A stretch of DNA of 64,000 nucleotides from Sphingomonas sp. PsM26. Its GTDB lineage: Bacteria; Pseudomonadota; Alphaproteobacteria; Sphingomonadales; Sphingomonadaceae. Shown one piece after another: positions 28,356 through 45,237 of the stretch (positions are counted from its first letter, which is position 1; each line of letters begins with the position of its first letter). Both the position numbers and the translations under genes were made by a program. Under the pieces are notes generated by a model. That model worked only from the letters and a program-made list of their open reading frames with translations, made no database searches and was not told the origin of the DNA. Location: NCBI GenBank assembly GCA_030433805.1, contig JARUXA010000021.1, positions 1 to 64,000 on the forward strand. Direction: 5' to 3'.

Positions 28356-29270
28356 TCAACCGGTCATAGCCGAAACCGCCTCCCGCGCGACCGCATCGAC
28401 CAGTGCCCCGGCGACGCGAACCGCGACCCTTGCGTCGGGTGCTGTCCCGTCCGCGCCGACCGCGGCGGCAAGGTCCGCATTCTGGGCGAAGACCCTTCCG
28501 CCGACCATCACACAAATCCGGGGATTTCTGGACGAGGCCCGCACGGCGCGGACGATCGAGGGCAAGGGGGCGATATGGCAGTCGCAAGTGATCGTCAATC
28601 CAATCAGATCGAACGCGTCCTGGCGAACGTGCCGCAACAAGTCCTCGGTCGTCGCTTCGTTGAGGCGATCGGTGATCCACCCGTTCGCGCAGAACATCTC
28701 GTCGATCACCACCGTGCCGAAACTATGCTGATCGCCCTCGAGCGACGCGAACAATGCGCGGCGAACGTGCTGGTCCCCGTGCACCGTCTTGGCGGGACAG
28801 CCCGACAGTTCATGGACCACTTCCTGCAACCGCCACAGGCCCATCGTCACGTCGACGAAGTCGCAACGGTCGTCGTCCCACAATTCGCCGAGGTGGCGTG
28901 CCGCCGGGGCGAGCAGGTCGACCAGCAGCGTCTCGAACGACACCCCGCGCGCGACGAGCCCCTCGACATATTGCAGCAGCTCATCCGCCTCTACGTGCAA
29001 CGCGAGCGGGGCGAACGCCTCGACTTCGGCCCGTGAGATGGTCGCGTCCGGTTCGGCCGGGACCACGGCTTGCGGTTCACCGGCATGCGCGACCAGCAAC
29101 CGCGGGATGATCTCGCATTCGATCAGGCGGCTCAACGACCGGGCCTGCTCGCTGACGGCGTTGCGCTGTCGGTCGGCGGCGGTAGGACCGCTCAACGTAC
29201 GGCTCAGCTCCGGATCGGGCCACCCCCCGTTGTTTCGGAAGAAATGTTCAATTCCGGTAAGCGAAGTCAT
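28356..29270 (-). CDS. ppaA: PpaA/AerR-type cobalamin-binding photosynthesis regulator
   Basis: This 304-residue protein has a helical B12-binding-associated region (about 80-160) and a Rossmann-like cobalamin domain with the DxHxxG motif seen as DQHSFG. AerR/PpaA proteins bind B12 and modulate CrtJ/PpsR, linking light and cobalamin status to pigment gene expression. The start at 29270 is supported by GGAGGGGG just upstream; an ATG further upstream at about 29346 lacks such a site. It is the first gene of the ppaA-ppsR-bchG operon and divergent from bchF. Confidence 0.9.
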   Translation of the reverse strand: MTSLTGIEHFFRNNGGWPDPELSRTLSGPTAADRQRNAVSEQARSLSRLIECEIIPRLLVAHAGEPQAVVPAEPDATISRAEVEAFAPLALHVEADELLQYVEGLVARGVSFETLLVDLLAPAARHLGELWDDDRCDFVDVTMGLWRLQEVVHELSGCPAKTVHGDQHVRRALFASLEGDQHSFGTVVIDEMFCANGWITDRLNEATTEDLLRHVRQDAFDLIGLTITCDCHIAPLPSIVRAVRASSRNPRICVMVGGRVFAQNADLAAAVGADGTAPDARVAVRVAGALVDAVAREAVSAMTG

Positions 29271-31307
<2,037 letters not shown>

Positions 31308-31347
31308 CGCCCGTGTCCGCCCTTGCACCGCGCGATCGGTGGCTGCC

Positions 31348-32997
31348 ATGCAGCTGACCGTCTGGACCTATGAAGGCCCGCCGCATGTCGGCGCGATGCG
31401 GATCGCGACCGCGATGGAGGGTGTGCATTACGTGCTCCACGCGCCGCAGGGCGACACCTATGCCGACCTGTTGTTCACGATGATCGAACGCCGCGACAAG
31501 CGGCCGCCGGTGACCTTCACGACGTTCCAGGCGCGCGATCTGGGGAGCGACACCGCCGCGCTGTTCCAGACCGCGGTGCGCGAGGCGGTCGACCGCTTTG
31601 CGCCTCAAGCGTTGCTGGTCGGCGCTTCGTGCACCGCGGAGTTGATCCAGGACGATCCCGCCGGGCTTGCGGCGGCGCTGCGCTTGCCGATCCCGGTGAT
31701 CGCGCTCGAACTGCCGAGCTATCAGCGCAAGGAGAATTGGGGCGCGGCGGAGACGCTCTATCAGTTGGTGCGCGCACTGGCGGTGCCGCCCGTGGATGCT
31801 TCCGCAACTTTTGGGGCTTCATCAACCTTTGGCGCGCTTATCAACACTGCCGCTTCCCCGGCGAAGGCCGGGGCCCAGTTGCGGGACGGTGGAAACGAAG
31901 CGCTGCGCGCGATTACCACCGACATCACTACTGGGCCCCGGCCTTCGCCGGGGAAGAAAGAAAGAATAAAGCGCCCTTCCGCGAACATCCTCGGGCCGAC
32001 CGCGCTCGGCTTTCGCCACCGCGATGACGTGGTCGAAATCACGCGCTTGCTGGAAACGCTCGGGATAGACGTCAACGTCGTCGCCCCGCTCGGCGCAACA
32101 CCCGCCGATCTGGCGCGGCTTGGCGCGGCGGATTTCAACATTTGCCTGTACCCCGAGATCGCCGACACCGCATGTCGCTGGCTCGAACGGACGTTCGCAC
32201 AGCCAACCGTCCGCACCGTCCCGATCGGCCACGGCGCAACGCGCGATTTCATCGCCGAGGTCGCGGCGCTTGCCGGGGTCGATCCGGCCGCCGCGCTCGA
32301 CACGTCGCGGTTGCCGTGGTGGAGCCGTTCGGTCGACTCGACCTATCTGACCGGCAAACGCGTGTTCGTGTTCGGCGACGCGACCCATGCGATCGCCGCC
32401 GCGCGGGTCGCGCGCGACGAGTTCGGGTTCGAGGTGGTCGGGATCGGCTGCTACAATCGCGAATTCGCGCGCGAGATGCGGGCGGCGGCGGCGCTGTACG
32501 GGCTCGAGCCGCTGATCACCGACGATTATCTCGCGGTCGAAGACGCCATCGCCAAGCTGCAGCCCGAGCTGGTTCTGGGCACGCAGATGGAGCGGCACAT
32601 CGCCAAGCGGCTGCGCATTCCGTGCGCGGTCATTTCCGCCCCGGTACATGTCCAGGATTTCCCTGCGCGCTACAGCCCGCAGATGGGGTTCGAGGGTGCG
32701 AACGTGCTGTTCGACACCTGGGTCCACCCGCTGGTGATGGGGCTGGAGGAACATCTGCTGACGATGTTTCGCGACGATTTCGAATTTTCGGACGCAGCGG
32801 GGGCGAGCCATCTGGGGCATTCTTCTGCCCCCCTCCCGCAAGCGGGAGGGGAGGATGGAGTCCCGACGCCGAGCGCGAGCTCCTCAAGATCCCGTTCTTC
32901 GTCCGCGGCAAGGCGCGGCGCAATACCGAGCGCTATGCCGCAGAGCAGGGCATCGCCGCGATCACGCTCGACACGCTCTATGACGCAAAGGCGCATT

Positions 32998-33008
<11 letters not shown>
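31348..33008 (+). CDS. bchB: Light-independent protochlorophyllide reductase, B subunit; frame broken near 3' end
   Basis: [15 protein letters not shown] opens a BchB protein with the aspartate cluster ligand region [11 protein letters not shown], and frame 1 matches BchB to about residue 490 ([10 protein letters not shown]). From about 32850 the conserved C-terminal PCP_red domain ([16 protein letters not shown] to the stop at 33006-33008) lies one base back, in another frame. The two halves are joined by a GC-rich hairpin at 32828-32854. The span of 1,661 nt is two more than a multiple of three. Read on in the first frame, bchB has no stop and continues into bchH. A 104-bp palindromic element also sits in frame in the middle (31853-31956). 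This could be a real mutation, a recoding site, or a base-call error in the C run at 32828-32833. Confidence 0.85.
31853..31956. repeat. Palindromic element A, copy 3, inside bchB
   Basis: Arms CTTCCCCGGCGAAGGCCGGG (from 31853) and its complement (to 31956) lie in the bchB frame. The left arm encodes SPAKAGAQ and the right arm [10 protein letters not shown]. The element and surrounding low-similarity residues separate the QLVRALAV region from the conserved [14 protein letters not shown], where other BchB proteins have a short linker. Confidence 0.92.
32828..32854. repeat. Short GC hairpin element at the bchB frame break
   Basis: CCCCTCCCGC (32830-32839), a two-base AA loop, then GCGGGAGGGG (32842-32851). 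A run of six C precedes the stem. It lies in the linker between the main BchB fold and its C-terminal domain, exactly where the reading frame changes. Confidence 0.85.
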
Positions 33009-37583
<4,575 letters not shown>

Positions 37584-37638
37584 TGCCATCCCGTTCCCAT
37601 CCGCTCACCGTCATCCCCCTGCGAACGGAGGACGCGCG

Positions 37639-38325
37639 ATGACCACCGCGACCTACCATCGCTATCGCGGCGCGCTCGAAACCTATTTCGACCGCACCGC
37701 CGCCAAGGCGTGGGAACAGCTTACCTCCGACGCCCCCGTCAGCGGGATCCGTGCGACGGTGCGGGCGGGGCGGACCGACATGCGCGACACGCTGCTGTCG
37801 TGGCTTCCCGCCGACATGACCGGGCTGCGGCTGCTCGATGCCGGGTGCGGGACCGGCGCGCTCGCGGTTGCGGCGGCGGAACGCGGTGCGCAAGTGGTGG
37901 CGATCGACGTCGCGGGTAGCCTGGTCAAGATCGCGCGCGACCGTGCGCCCGCTACGCTGGCGATCGACTGGCGCGTCGGCGACATGCTCGACCCCGCGCT
38001 CGGGCGGTTCGATCATGTCGTCGCAATGGACTCGCTGATCCATTATCCCGCGTTCGAGATCGTCAGTGTATTGGAGCGGCTCGCCGAACGGACGCGCGGG
38101 TCGATCGTCTTCACCTTCGCACCGCAGACCCCGTTGTTGATGGCGATGCTCGGCATGGGTCGGCTGTTCCCGCGCAGCGACCGCTCGCCTGCGATCCTGC
38201 CGGTGCGCGACCGGCTGCTCCGCACGCTGATCCGCACCGCGCTCCCTTCCGCCGCGATTGGGCGTGACCGCCGCATTTCCGCAACTTTCTACACCAGCCA
38301 CGCGATTGAGGTGGTGACGCGGTGA
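37639..38325 (+). CDS. bchM: Magnesium protoporphyrin IX O-methyltransferase
   Basis: This 228-residue SAM-dependent enzyme methylates the C13 propionate of Mg-protoporphyrin IX. The SAM motif is LLDAGCGTGALAVAAA. The N-terminal YHRYRGALETYFDRTA is typical of BchM. GGAGG lies 8 bases before the ATG. It sits in the usual bchH-L-M order and overlaps the GTG start of lhaA by 4 bp. Confidence 0.95.
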   Translation: MTTATYHRYRGALETYFDRTAAKAWEQLTSDAPVSGIRATVRAGRTDMRDTLLSWLPADMTGLRLLDAGCGTGALAVAAAERGAQVVAIDVAGSLVKIARDRAPATLAIDWRVGDMLDPALGRFDHVVAMDSLIHYPAFEIVSVLERLAERTRGSIVFTFAPQTPLLMAMLGMGRLFPRSDRSPAILPVRDRLLRTLIRTALPSAAIGRDRRISATFYTSHAIEVVTR

Positions 38326-39833
38326 GCGACCTGTCCGCCCTCAAGAGATCGCTCCAACCGCACGCGGACCGCAGGCGGTCCGTTCGGGGCGGAGGGTTTC
38401 GCACGGGTGCGTTCTGGAACCAGGTCGGGGCACGGTTCCTGCCGTTTGCGGATGCGGCAAGCGTGGAATTGCCGCTTGGTCGGCTCCTGCGGTTGTCGCT
38501 GTTCCAGGTATCGGTCGGGATGGCGGCGGTGCTGCTGACCGGCACGCTCAACCGCGTGATGATCGTCGAACTCGGCATGGCGAGCTGGGCGGTGGGCGCG
38601 ATGGTATCGTTGCCGCTCGTCTTCGCGCCGCTACGCGCGCTGATCGGGTTCAAGTCGGATCACCACCAGTCGCTGCTCGGGTGGAAGCGCGTGCCGTATC
38701 TGTGGTTCGGGACGTTGCTCCAGTTCGGCGGGTTCGCGTTGCTGCCGTTCGCGTTGCTGGTGATGACCGGGCTGGGGAATGGCCCCGCGATCGTCGGGCA
38801 GGTCGGCGCGGGGATCGCGTTTCTGATGGTCGGTGCGGGGATGCACACGACGCAGACCGCGGGCCTTGCGCTCGCGACCGATCTCGCGCCGCCCGACAGC
38901 CGACCTCGCGTCGTTGCGCTGCTGTATGTCATGCTGCTGATCGGCATGATGGTCAGCGCGATCGTGATCGGGCGCCTGCTCAACCATTTTACCCCGACGC
39001 ATCTGGTGCAGATCGTCCAGGGCGCCGCGGTGCTGACGGTCGTGCTCAACATCACCGCCTTGTGGAAACAGGAGCCGCGACGGCGTGGCGGCACCGTGGC
39101 GGACGACCGCCGCGAGAGCTTCCGGGAAATGTGGGCGATCTTCATCGCCCGCCCGCGGACAATGCGGCTGCTCGTCGCGACCGGGCTCGGGTCCGCAGCT
39201 TTCTCGATGCAGGACGTGTTGCTCGAGCCGTATGGCGGGCAGATCCTCGGACTGTCGGTCGGCGCGACGACGTCGCTGACCGCCTTGTGGGCGATCGGGA
39301 TGCTGAGCGGTTTCGCGCTCGCCGCGCGTGCGCTCGGCAAGGGTGCCGAGCCGCACCGACTGGCGGGGTTCGGCGGGGTTGCGGGGATCGCAGCGTTCCT
39401 GGGCGTGATCTTCGCCGCACCCTTGCACGCCGCCGCGCTGCTCGCGGTCGGGGCCGCGATGATCGGATTTGGCGGGGGGCTATTCTCGGTCGGCACGCTG
39501 ACCGCGGCGATGGCGATTTCGGACGCGCGCGACCTCGGCGGTCGGACCGGCCTGGCGCTCGGGGCGTGGGGCGCGGTGCAGGCGACGTGCGCCGGGTTGG
39601 CGATCGCGATCGGCGCAATCTTGCGCGACGTGACGTCCGCGGCGGCGATCCGCCACGCGCTCGGGCCGACGCTGGCCGATCCCGCGACCGGCTACGGCAT
39701 CGTCTACGCACTCGAAATCGCACTGCTGCTCGCGACGCTTGTCGTGCTCGGGCCGCTCGTCCGCCCGGCGACCGATCCGGCCGCGATCCGCTTTGGCAAA
39801 ACCCGTTTCGGCCTTGCCGAATTTCCGGCTTAA
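38322..39833 (+). CDS. lhaA: Light-harvesting complex I assembly protein LhaA (PucC family)
   Basis: This 503-residue polytopic membrane protein has about twelve helices and the PucC-family pattern (TLNRVMIVELG; SMQDVLLEPYGGQILG). LhaA promotes assembly or pigment loading of the LH1 antenna. A soluble N-terminal stretch of about 60 residues precedes the first helix. GTG start, overlapping the bchM stop (GTGA). It stands between bchM and puhA, its standard place in purple bacteria. Confidence 0.94.
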   Translation: MSDLSALKRSLQPHADRRRSVRGGGFRTGAFWNQVGARFLPFADAASVELPLGRLLRLSLFQVSVGMAAVLLTGTLNRVMIVELGMASWAVGAMVSLPLVFAPLRALIGFKSDHHQSLLGWKRVPYLWFGTLLQFGGFALLPFALLVMTGLGNGPAIVGQVGAGIAFLMVGAGMHTTQTAGLALATDLAPPDSRPRVVALLYVMLLIGMMVSAIVIGRLLNHFTPTHLVQIVQGAAVLTVVLNITALWKQEPRRRGGTVADDRRESFREMWAIFIARPRTMRLLVATGLGSAAFSMQDVLLEPYGGQILGLSVGATTSLTALWAIGMLSGFALAARALGKGAEPHRLAGFGGVAGIAAFLGVIFAAPLHAAALLAVGAAMIGFGGGLFSVGTLTAAMAISDARDLGGRTGLALGAWGAVQATCAGLAIAIGAILRDVTSAAAIRHALGPTLADPATGYGIVYALEIALLLATLVVLGPLVRPATDPAAIRFGKTRFGLAEFPA

Positions 39834-39848
39834 CTGGGGAGACAGACC

Positions 39849-40619
39849 ATGCACCCGACCCTAACCCCCGGCATCGATGTCGCGCTGCTGATCTTCTACG
39901 CGTTCGTCCTGTTCTTCATCTGCCTCGTCTTCTATCTCCGCCGCGAGGATCGGCGCGAGGGCTATCCGCTCGAGCATGAGTTCACCGGGCGGCTCGAATC
40001 CGAAGGCGGACCGTTCCTCACCGCGCTCCCCAAGACGTTCAAGCTGTCGTTCGGGCGCGGCACCGTGACCACCCCGACGCAGGGGCGCGAACCGGTCGAG
40101 ATCGCGGCGCGCTTCACCGATCGTTTTCCGGGCGCGCCCTATGCGCCGACCGGCAACCCGCTGGTCGACGGGATCGGCCCCGCGGCCTACGCCAACCGCG
40201 CGAAACATCCCGATATCGACATGGAAGGCCATCCGCGGATCGTGCCGATGGGCAGTGCGCTCGATTTTGCAATCGAACGCCGCGATCCCGATCCGCGCGG
40301 GATGCCGGTGCTGGGGTGTGACGGTGCGCTCGCGGGGACGGTTTCAGAACTGTGGATCGACCGCGCGGACCGGCTGATCCGCTATCTCGCGGTCGATCTG
40401 GCCGTCGGCGGCACGGTGCTCGTGCCGATGATGATGACCGATATCCAGCGCGGTAACCGCCGCGTGGTGTGCGACGCGGTTACCGCCGCGCAATTCGCGG
40501 ATGCGCCACGGATCGAGGCGACCGACCGGATCACTTTGTACGAGGAGGACCGTGTGCTCGGCTATTTCGGCGGCGGCTATCTCTACGCCACGCCCGATCG
40601 TCAGGAGCCGTTGCTGTGA
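39849..40619 (+). CDS. puhA: Photosynthetic reaction centre H subunit
   Basis: This 256-residue protein has one N-terminal membrane helix (about 11-30) and a cytoplasmic PRC-barrel domain that caps L/M and guides protons to QB. Typical segments are FYLRREDRREGYPLE and DPDPRGMPVLGCDG. A GGGGAG Shine-Dalgarno precedes the ATG. The stop overlaps the GTG start of puhB. Confidence 0.96.
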   Translation: MHPTLTPGIDVALLIFYAFVLFFICLVFYLRREDRREGYPLEHEFTGRLESEGGPFLTALPKTFKLSFGRGTVTTPTQGREPVEIAARFTDRFPGAPYAPTGNPLVDGIGPAAYANRAKHPDIDMEGHPRIVPMGSALDFAIERRDPDPRGMPVLGCDGALAGTVSELWIDRADRLIRYLAVDLAVGGTVLVPMMMTDIQRGNRRVVCDAVTAAQFADAPRIEATDRITLYEEDRVLGYFGGGYLYATPDRQEPLL

Positions 40620-41266
40620 CCGAACATGACCACGAACCGATCCCGGGCCTGCCGGGGCTGCTCCCCCTGGACGAGCGCATCCTGTGGCAGGGTGCCCCCG
40701 ACTGGCGCGTGCTCGCGCAGACCGCATATCATACGCGGATCGTGACCGGCTATTTCGTCCTGCTCGCGGGATGGTCGCTTGGTGCGGCGCTGGCGCGCGG
40801 CGTGGATGCAATCGGCGACTTGTCGGGGGTCGGACTGACCGCCGGGTTCGGTGCGATCGCGGTCGGGCTGCTCAACCTGCTCGCCTGGGGGGCGGCGCGG
40901 ACGACGCTGTACACGCTGACCAACCGCCGGATCGTGTTCCGCATCGGCATCGCCTTCTCCAAGTGCATCAATCTGCCGCTGCGCCGGATCACAAGCGTCG
41001 GGCTGGCGGTGCAGGCGGATGGCTCGGGCGACTTGCCGCTCGCTCTCGAGAGCGAACGCAAATTGGGGTTCTTGGCGCTTTGGCCGCACGCACGCCCGTG
41101 GCGAGTCGCGACCCCCGAGCCGATGCTGCGCGCGGTGCCCGATGCGCGCCACGTCGCTGCACTGGTCGCGCGCGCGTGTCTTTCGGTCCATCCGCAGGGC
41201 ACCGTCGCCCAGCCCGCATCCGTCTCTACGGCCGAGCCAGCGTTCGGCCAGGCGGTGGCGGCATGA
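40616..41266 (+). CDS. puhB: Photosynthetic complex assembly protein PuhB
   Basis: This 216-residue membrane protein has two or three hydrophobic helices and a bacterial PH-like region (TLTNRRIVFRIGIAF). PuhB assists reaction-centre assembly in Rhodobacter. GTG start inside the puhA stop (GTGA); the stop overlaps the puhC start (ATGA). Confidence 0.92.
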   Translation: MTEHDHEPIPGLPGLLPLDERILWQGAPDWRVLAQTAYHTRIVTGYFVLLAGWSLGAALARGVDAIGDLSGVGLTAGFGAIAVGLLNLLAWGAARTTLYTLTNRRIVFRIGIAFSKCINLPLRRITSVGLAVQADGSGDLPLALESERKLGFLALWPHARPWRVATPEPMLRAVPDARHVAALVARACLSVHPQGTVAQPASVSTAEPAFGQAVAA

Positions 41267-41760
41267 GCCAGACGCACCCCGAACAGCTTCCGCGCGGCGC
41301 TCTGATTCTTGGCGGCGCGCTCGTCGCCTTCGCCTTCACGCTGACCGCGACGATGCGGATCGCGCAGGTTCCGCCCGCGGCCTCGCCCGTGCTGTTGCGC
41401 AGTGCGGACCATGTTGCTCCCGTCCGGTCGCGCACGTTGCGGTTCATCGATGCGCCCGATCGCGGGGTGCGGATCGAGGATGCGGGCACCGGCCGCACCG
41501 CCTCTGTCATCGTGCCCGACCAGAAGACCGGGTTCATTCGCGGCGTGATGCGCGGGCTTGCACGCGAGCGGCGGATGCGCGGGATCGGCAGCGCGCCGCC
41601 CTTTACCCTCACCCAGTGGCAGGACGGCGAACTGACGCTGACCGACACTGCGACCGGGCGCTCGATCGAACTCAACGCGTTCGGCACGACCAACCGCGCA
41701 GCGTTCGCGGCGCTGCTCGAAACTCCGGAGACGCCCAGGATCTTGGAGATGGGCAGATGA
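41263..41760 (+). CDS. puhC: Photosynthetic complex assembly protein PuhC
   Basis: This 165-residue protein has a single N-terminal membrane helix (about 12-30) and a periplasmic domain containing RTLRFIDAPDRGVRIEDA. PuhC is needed for efficient RC-LH1 assembly in Rhodobacter. Coupled on both sides by 4-bp overlaps. Confidence 0.9.
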   Translation: MSQTHPEQLPRGALILGGALVAFAFTLTATMRIAQVPPAASPVLLRSADHVAPVRSRTLRFIDAPDRGVRIEDAGTGRTASVIVPDQKTGFIRGVMRGLARERRMRGIGSAPPFTLTQWQDGELTLTDTATGRSIELNAFGTTNRAAFAALLETPETPRILEMGR

Positions 41761-42053
41761 TCCCGTTCCGCCGCACCGCCTTCGACACGCCGTGCCGCGT
41801 GCTGGTCGAACATAGCGACGAATTCCTGTGCGCGCATGTCGAGCTCGCGGACGGCGTCGCGATCAACCCGGGCGACCGGGTGCGGGTCCACGGCGACCCG
41901 ATCCACGTCGCGTTCGGCGACTCACGCGTGTTCGAACGGCTCGCCACGGTCGAGCGCGCGAGCGCGGTCGAGCGGTTGTGGACCAAGCTTTGCGGCCATT
42001 TCGAGATGACCGAACTGTACGAAGTCAGCTTTTCGGATCGGAGACTGTCATGA
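41757..42053 (+). CDS. Conserved-position small protein between puhC and acsF
   Basis: This 98-residue soluble protein has no signal peptide or membrane helix. It begins [20 protein letters not shown] and resembles a small beta-rich domain ([16 protein letters not shown]). Both ends use ATGA overlaps, so it is made in step with PuhC and AcsF. A small unnamed frame in this position is a common feature of sphingomonad-type clusters. Its function is not known. Confidence 0.8.
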   Translation: MIPFRRTAFDTPCRVLVEHSDEFLCAHVELADGVAINPGDRVRVHGDPIHVAFGDSRVFERLATVERASAVERLWTKLCGHFEMTELYEVSFSDRRLS

Positions 42054-43126
42054 ACGCCATCACCGCGATCGCGCCCGCCGATATTCCACCAACCGATACG
42101 ATGCGGATCGCGCGCGAGGATACCGTGCTGTCTCCCCGCTTCTACACCACCGATTTTGCGGCGATGGACCGGATCGACGTGTCGCCGGTGCGCGCCGAAT
42201 GGGACCAGCTGATCGCCGAAATGGTCGCCGATCCCAACCGGCGCCATTTCCGCCGCACCAATGCGTTCGACGGCGTGATCGAAAGCCTGCCCGATGGCCT
42301 ACGCGAGGAATTCATCGATTTCCTGGTGAGCTCGCTCACCGCCGAATTCTCGGGCTGCATCCTCTACGCCGAGATCCAGAAGCGCGCGCAGAACCCCGAT
42401 ATCAAGATGCTGTTCAAGCTGATGAGCCGCGACGAAAGCCGCCACGCAGGGTTCATCAACGATACGCTCAAAGATGCCGGGATCGGGGTTAACCTCAGCT
42501 TCCTGACCAAGACCAAGAAATACACCTATTTCCGCCCGAAATTCATCTTCTACGCGACCTATCTGTCGGAGAAGATCGGCTATTCGCGCTACATCACAAT
42601 CTTCCGGCATCTCGCGCAGCACCCCGAATGGCGCTTCCACCCGATCTTCAACTGGTTCGAGGAATGGTGCAACGACGAGTTCCGCCACGGCGAGGCGTTC
42701 GCGATCCTGATGCGCACCGACCGCAAACTGCTGCGCGGACATAATGTGCTGTGGATCCGGTTCTTCCTCGTTGCCGTCTATACGACGATGTATGTCCGCG
42801 ACCACAATCGCCCGGCGTTCCACAAGGCGCTCGGGATCGACCCGACCGACTATGACCAGCGCGTCTTCACGGTCTGCTCGCAGATCACGCGGCAGGTCTT
42901 CCCGGTCGTGCTCGATACCGATGCGCCCGCGTTCCGCGCCGGGCTGGAGCGGATGCGCCGGATCGCCGCGGGGATCGACGCCGCGAAGGAACAGGGCGGC
43001 GTGATCGGCTGGATCAAGCGCACCGCGTTGGTCGGCGCGGCGGGGGTCGCGTTCGCGCGGCTGTATCTGACGCCGGTGCGGCGCAACGCGATCCCGGCCT
43101 CCGCGCGGCTGGTCCCGGCCTGGTGA
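42050..43126 (+). CDS. acsF: Aerobic Mg-protoporphyrin IX monomethyl ester oxidative cyclase
   Basis: This 358-residue diiron protein closes ring E using O2. Carboxylate/His ligand motifs are DESRHAGF and [10 protein letters not shown] plus an upstream Glu pair ([13 protein letters not shown]). No bchE (anaerobic cyclase) is in the window, in line with an aerobic phototroph. The stop overlaps the puhE GTG (GTGA). Confidence 0.96.
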   Translation: MNAITAIAPADIPPTDTMRIAREDTVLSPRFYTTDFAAMDRIDVSPVRAEWDQLIAEMVADPNRRHFRRTNAFDGVIESLPDGLREEFIDFLVSSLTAEFSGCILYAEIQKRAQNPDIKMLFKLMSRDESRHAGFINDTLKDAGIGVNLSFLTKTKKYTYFRPKFIFYATYLSEKIGYSRYITIFRHLAQHPEWRFHPIFNWFEEWCNDEFRHGEAFAILMRTDRKLLRGHNVLWIRFFLVAVYTTMYVRDHNRPAFHKALGIDPTDYDQRVFTVCSQITRQVFPVVLDTDAPAFRAGLERMRRIAAGIDAAKEQGGVIGWIKRTALVGAAGVAFARLYLTPVRRNAIPASARLVPAW

Positions 43127-43902
43127 CGATCCCGCCGCTCCTGTTCGCGCTGGTGCTGTGGTTCATCGGGACGGCGGCGGTGGTGTGGCTTGACAGCCGC
43201 CCGCGCGCGACCTTCCGCACGAGCTTCACGCTGGCGGGGGTGCTCGCCCTCGTCGCGACGGGTGCGGTGTGGTGGAGCGCGGACGAATCGAGCTGGGGCG
43301 GCGCGTATCTTGGTTTCGCGGCGGCGATTGTGATCTGGGGCTGGCATGAAATGGGGTTCCTGATGGGGTTCGTCGCCGGGCCCAATCGCCTGCCCTGCCC
43401 GCCAGGTGCCGCCGGATGGGATCGGCTTCGGCTTGCGACCGCGACGGTGATCCATCACGAAGTCGCGATCGCCGCGACCGCGCTGCTGCTGTTCGCGCTG
43501 ACCTGGGGCCAGCCCAACCAATCGGCGCCGCTCACGTTCCTGTTGCTGTTCGTCCTGCGGCTGAGCGCCAAGTTCAACCTGTATCTCGGCGTGCCCAATC
43601 TCAGCGACGAAGTGTTCCCGGCGCATCTCGCCTATCTCAAGAGCTATTTCCGCAAGCGCGCCGGCAATGCGCTGCTGCCGGTATCGCTGATCGGGTCGGG
43701 CGGGCTTGCGATCTGGGCGTGGACCGTCGCCGAAGCCGCGCCGCTGCGCAGTGGCGTGGGCGTGACCGCGAGCTTGCTTGCCGGGCTCTCCGCCCTTGGC
43801 ATGATCGAGCATCTTTTTCTTGTCCTGCCGCTCAGGGATGCCAAGATGTGGCATTGGGCGTCGGCCATAAACAAAGCGGCAAAAGCCGCTGCCAACGACT
43901 AG
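43123..43902 (+). CDS. puhE: Putative photosynthetic complex assembly protein PuhE
   Basis: This 259-residue polytopic membrane protein has six or seven helices and matches the PuhE family placed after acsF in aerobic phototrophs ([33 protein letters not shown]). GTG start overlaps the acsF stop. Its molecular role is unproven; assembly of RC-LH1 is inferred from context. Confidence 0.9.
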   Translation: MTIPPLLFALVLWFIGTAAVVWLDSRPRATFRTSFTLAGVLALVATGAVWWSADESSWGGAYLGFAAAIVIWGWHEMGFLMGFVAGPNRLPCPPGAAGWDRLRLATATVIHHEVAIAATALLLFALTWGQPNQSAPLTFLLLFVLRLSAKFNLYLGVPNLSDEVFPAHLAYLKSYFRKRAGNALLPVSLIGSGGLAIWAWTVAEAAPLRSGVGVTASLLAGLSALGMIEHLFLVLPLRDAKMWHWASAINKAAKAAAND

Positions 43903-43919
43903 ACGCGGGAGGGTATGCG

Positions 43920-45140
43920 ATGGATTACGAGGCATTCTTTCAGGTTCAGCTCGACACGCTGAAAGAGGACGGGCGCTATCGCACCTTTGCCGAACTGGAG
44001 CGCAAGGCCGGGCAATTCCCGCGTGCGCGGCACCACGCCGAGGGTGGGGTCGACGAGGTCACGGTCTGGTGCTCGAACGACTATCTCGGCATGGGGCAAC
44101 ACCCCAAGGTCCTGGCCGCAATGCACGAGACGCTCGATGCGTGCGGCGCCGGCGCGGGTGGCACACGTAACATCTCGGGGACCACGCACGCGCATGTCGT
44201 GCTCGAGGCCGAGCTCGCCGACTTGCACGGCAAGGAAGCCGCACTGCTGTTCACCTCGGGTTATGTCTCCAACTGGGCGGCGCTGAGCACGCTGGCCGCG
44301 CGGCTGCCCGATTGCGTCGTGCTGTCGGACGAACTCAACCACGCCTCGATGATCGAGGGGATCCGCCACAGCCGCGCGCAATGCATCCGCTTCAAGCATA
44401 ACGACGCGGCGGATCTCGACCGCCGCCTGTCCGAAATCCCTGCGGACCGGCCGAAGCTGGTCGCGTTCGAGAGCGTCTATTCGATGGACGGCGACATCGC
44501 GCCGATCGCGGAGATCCTCGACGTGTGCGAGCGGCACGGCGCAATGTCCTATCTCGACGAAGTCCACGGCGTCGGGCTCTACGGCCCGCGCGGCGGCGGG
44601 GTGGCCGAACGCGAAGGGCTGATGGACCGGGTCACGCTGATCGAGGGAACGCTGGGCAAGGCGTTCGGGGTGATGGGCGGCTATATCGCGGGCTCGGCCG
44701 CTTTGTGCGATTTCATCCGCAGCTTCGCGAGCGGGTTCATCTTCACCACCGCGCTGCCGCCCGCACTTGCCGCGGGGGCGACCGCGAGCATTCGTCATCT
44801 CAAGCACAGCGACGCGGAACGCGCGCAGCATCAGGCGCGTGTGGCGCAGGTGCGGCGGCGGCTCGACGCGATCGGCATCCCGACGATCGACAACCCGAGC
44901 CACATCATTCCGGTGATGGTCGGCGATGCGCACAAGTGCAAGATGATCAGCGACTGGCTGCTCGAACACCACGGCATTTATCTCCAGCCGATCAACTACC
45001 CGACCGTTCCGGTCGGCACCGAGCGGCTGCGGCTGACACCCTCGCCGGTCCATTCGGACGGCGATGTCGACAAACTGGTGAGCGCGCTGTCGGAAATCTG
45101 GTCGCAATGCGCGCTCGCGCGGCGCGCATTGGCGGCGTGA
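43920..45140 (+). CDS. hemA: 5-aminolevulinate synthase
   Basis: This 406-residue PLP enzyme condenses glycine and succinyl-CoA, the first step of tetrapyrrole synthesis. The PLP-binding lysine lies in [14 protein letters not shown], the glycine-rich loop in [12 protein letters not shown], and the PLP-contacting [11 protein letters not shown] is present. Its place at the end of the bchF operon ties ALA supply to pigment synthesis. The Shine-Dalgarno GGGAGGG lies just upstream. The operon ends here, before a strong hairpin. Confidence 0.96.
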   Translation: MDYEAFFQVQLDTLKEDGRYRTFAELERKAGQFPRARHHAEGGVDEVTVWCSNDYLGMGQHPKVLAAMHETLDACGAGAGGTRNISGTTHAHVVLEAELADLHGKEAALLFTSGYVSNWAALSTLAARLPDCVVLSDELNHASMIEGIRHSRAQCIRFKHNDAADLDRRLSEIPADRPKLVAFESVYSMDGDIAPIAEILDVCERHGAMSYLDEVHGVGLYGPRGGGVAEREGLMDRVTLIEGTLGKAFGVMGGYIAGSAALCDFIRSFASGFIFTTALPPALAAGATASIRHLKHSDAERAQHQARVAQVRRRLDAIGIPTIDNPSHIIPVMVGDAHKCKMISDWLLEHHGIYLQPINYPTVPVGTERLRLTPSPVHSDGDVDKLVSALSEIWSQCALARRALAA

Positions 45141-45171
45141 AAGTACAACCGGAATAGAACCGCCTGCACCT

Positions 45172-45209
45172 CCCCGTTCGTTTCGAAATTAGTCGAGAAA
45201 CGAACGGGG
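45172..45209. terminator. Bidirectional hairpin between hemA and the DUF3422 gene
   Basis: A 13-bp perfect stem (CCCCGTTCGTTTC at 45172-45184 and its complement at 45197-45209) with a 12-nt loop, between the convergent ends of the two largest photosynthesis operons. Confidence 0.75.
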
Positions 45210-45237
45210 GGAAGCGCCGGGCCGCGAAGCCGTACCG

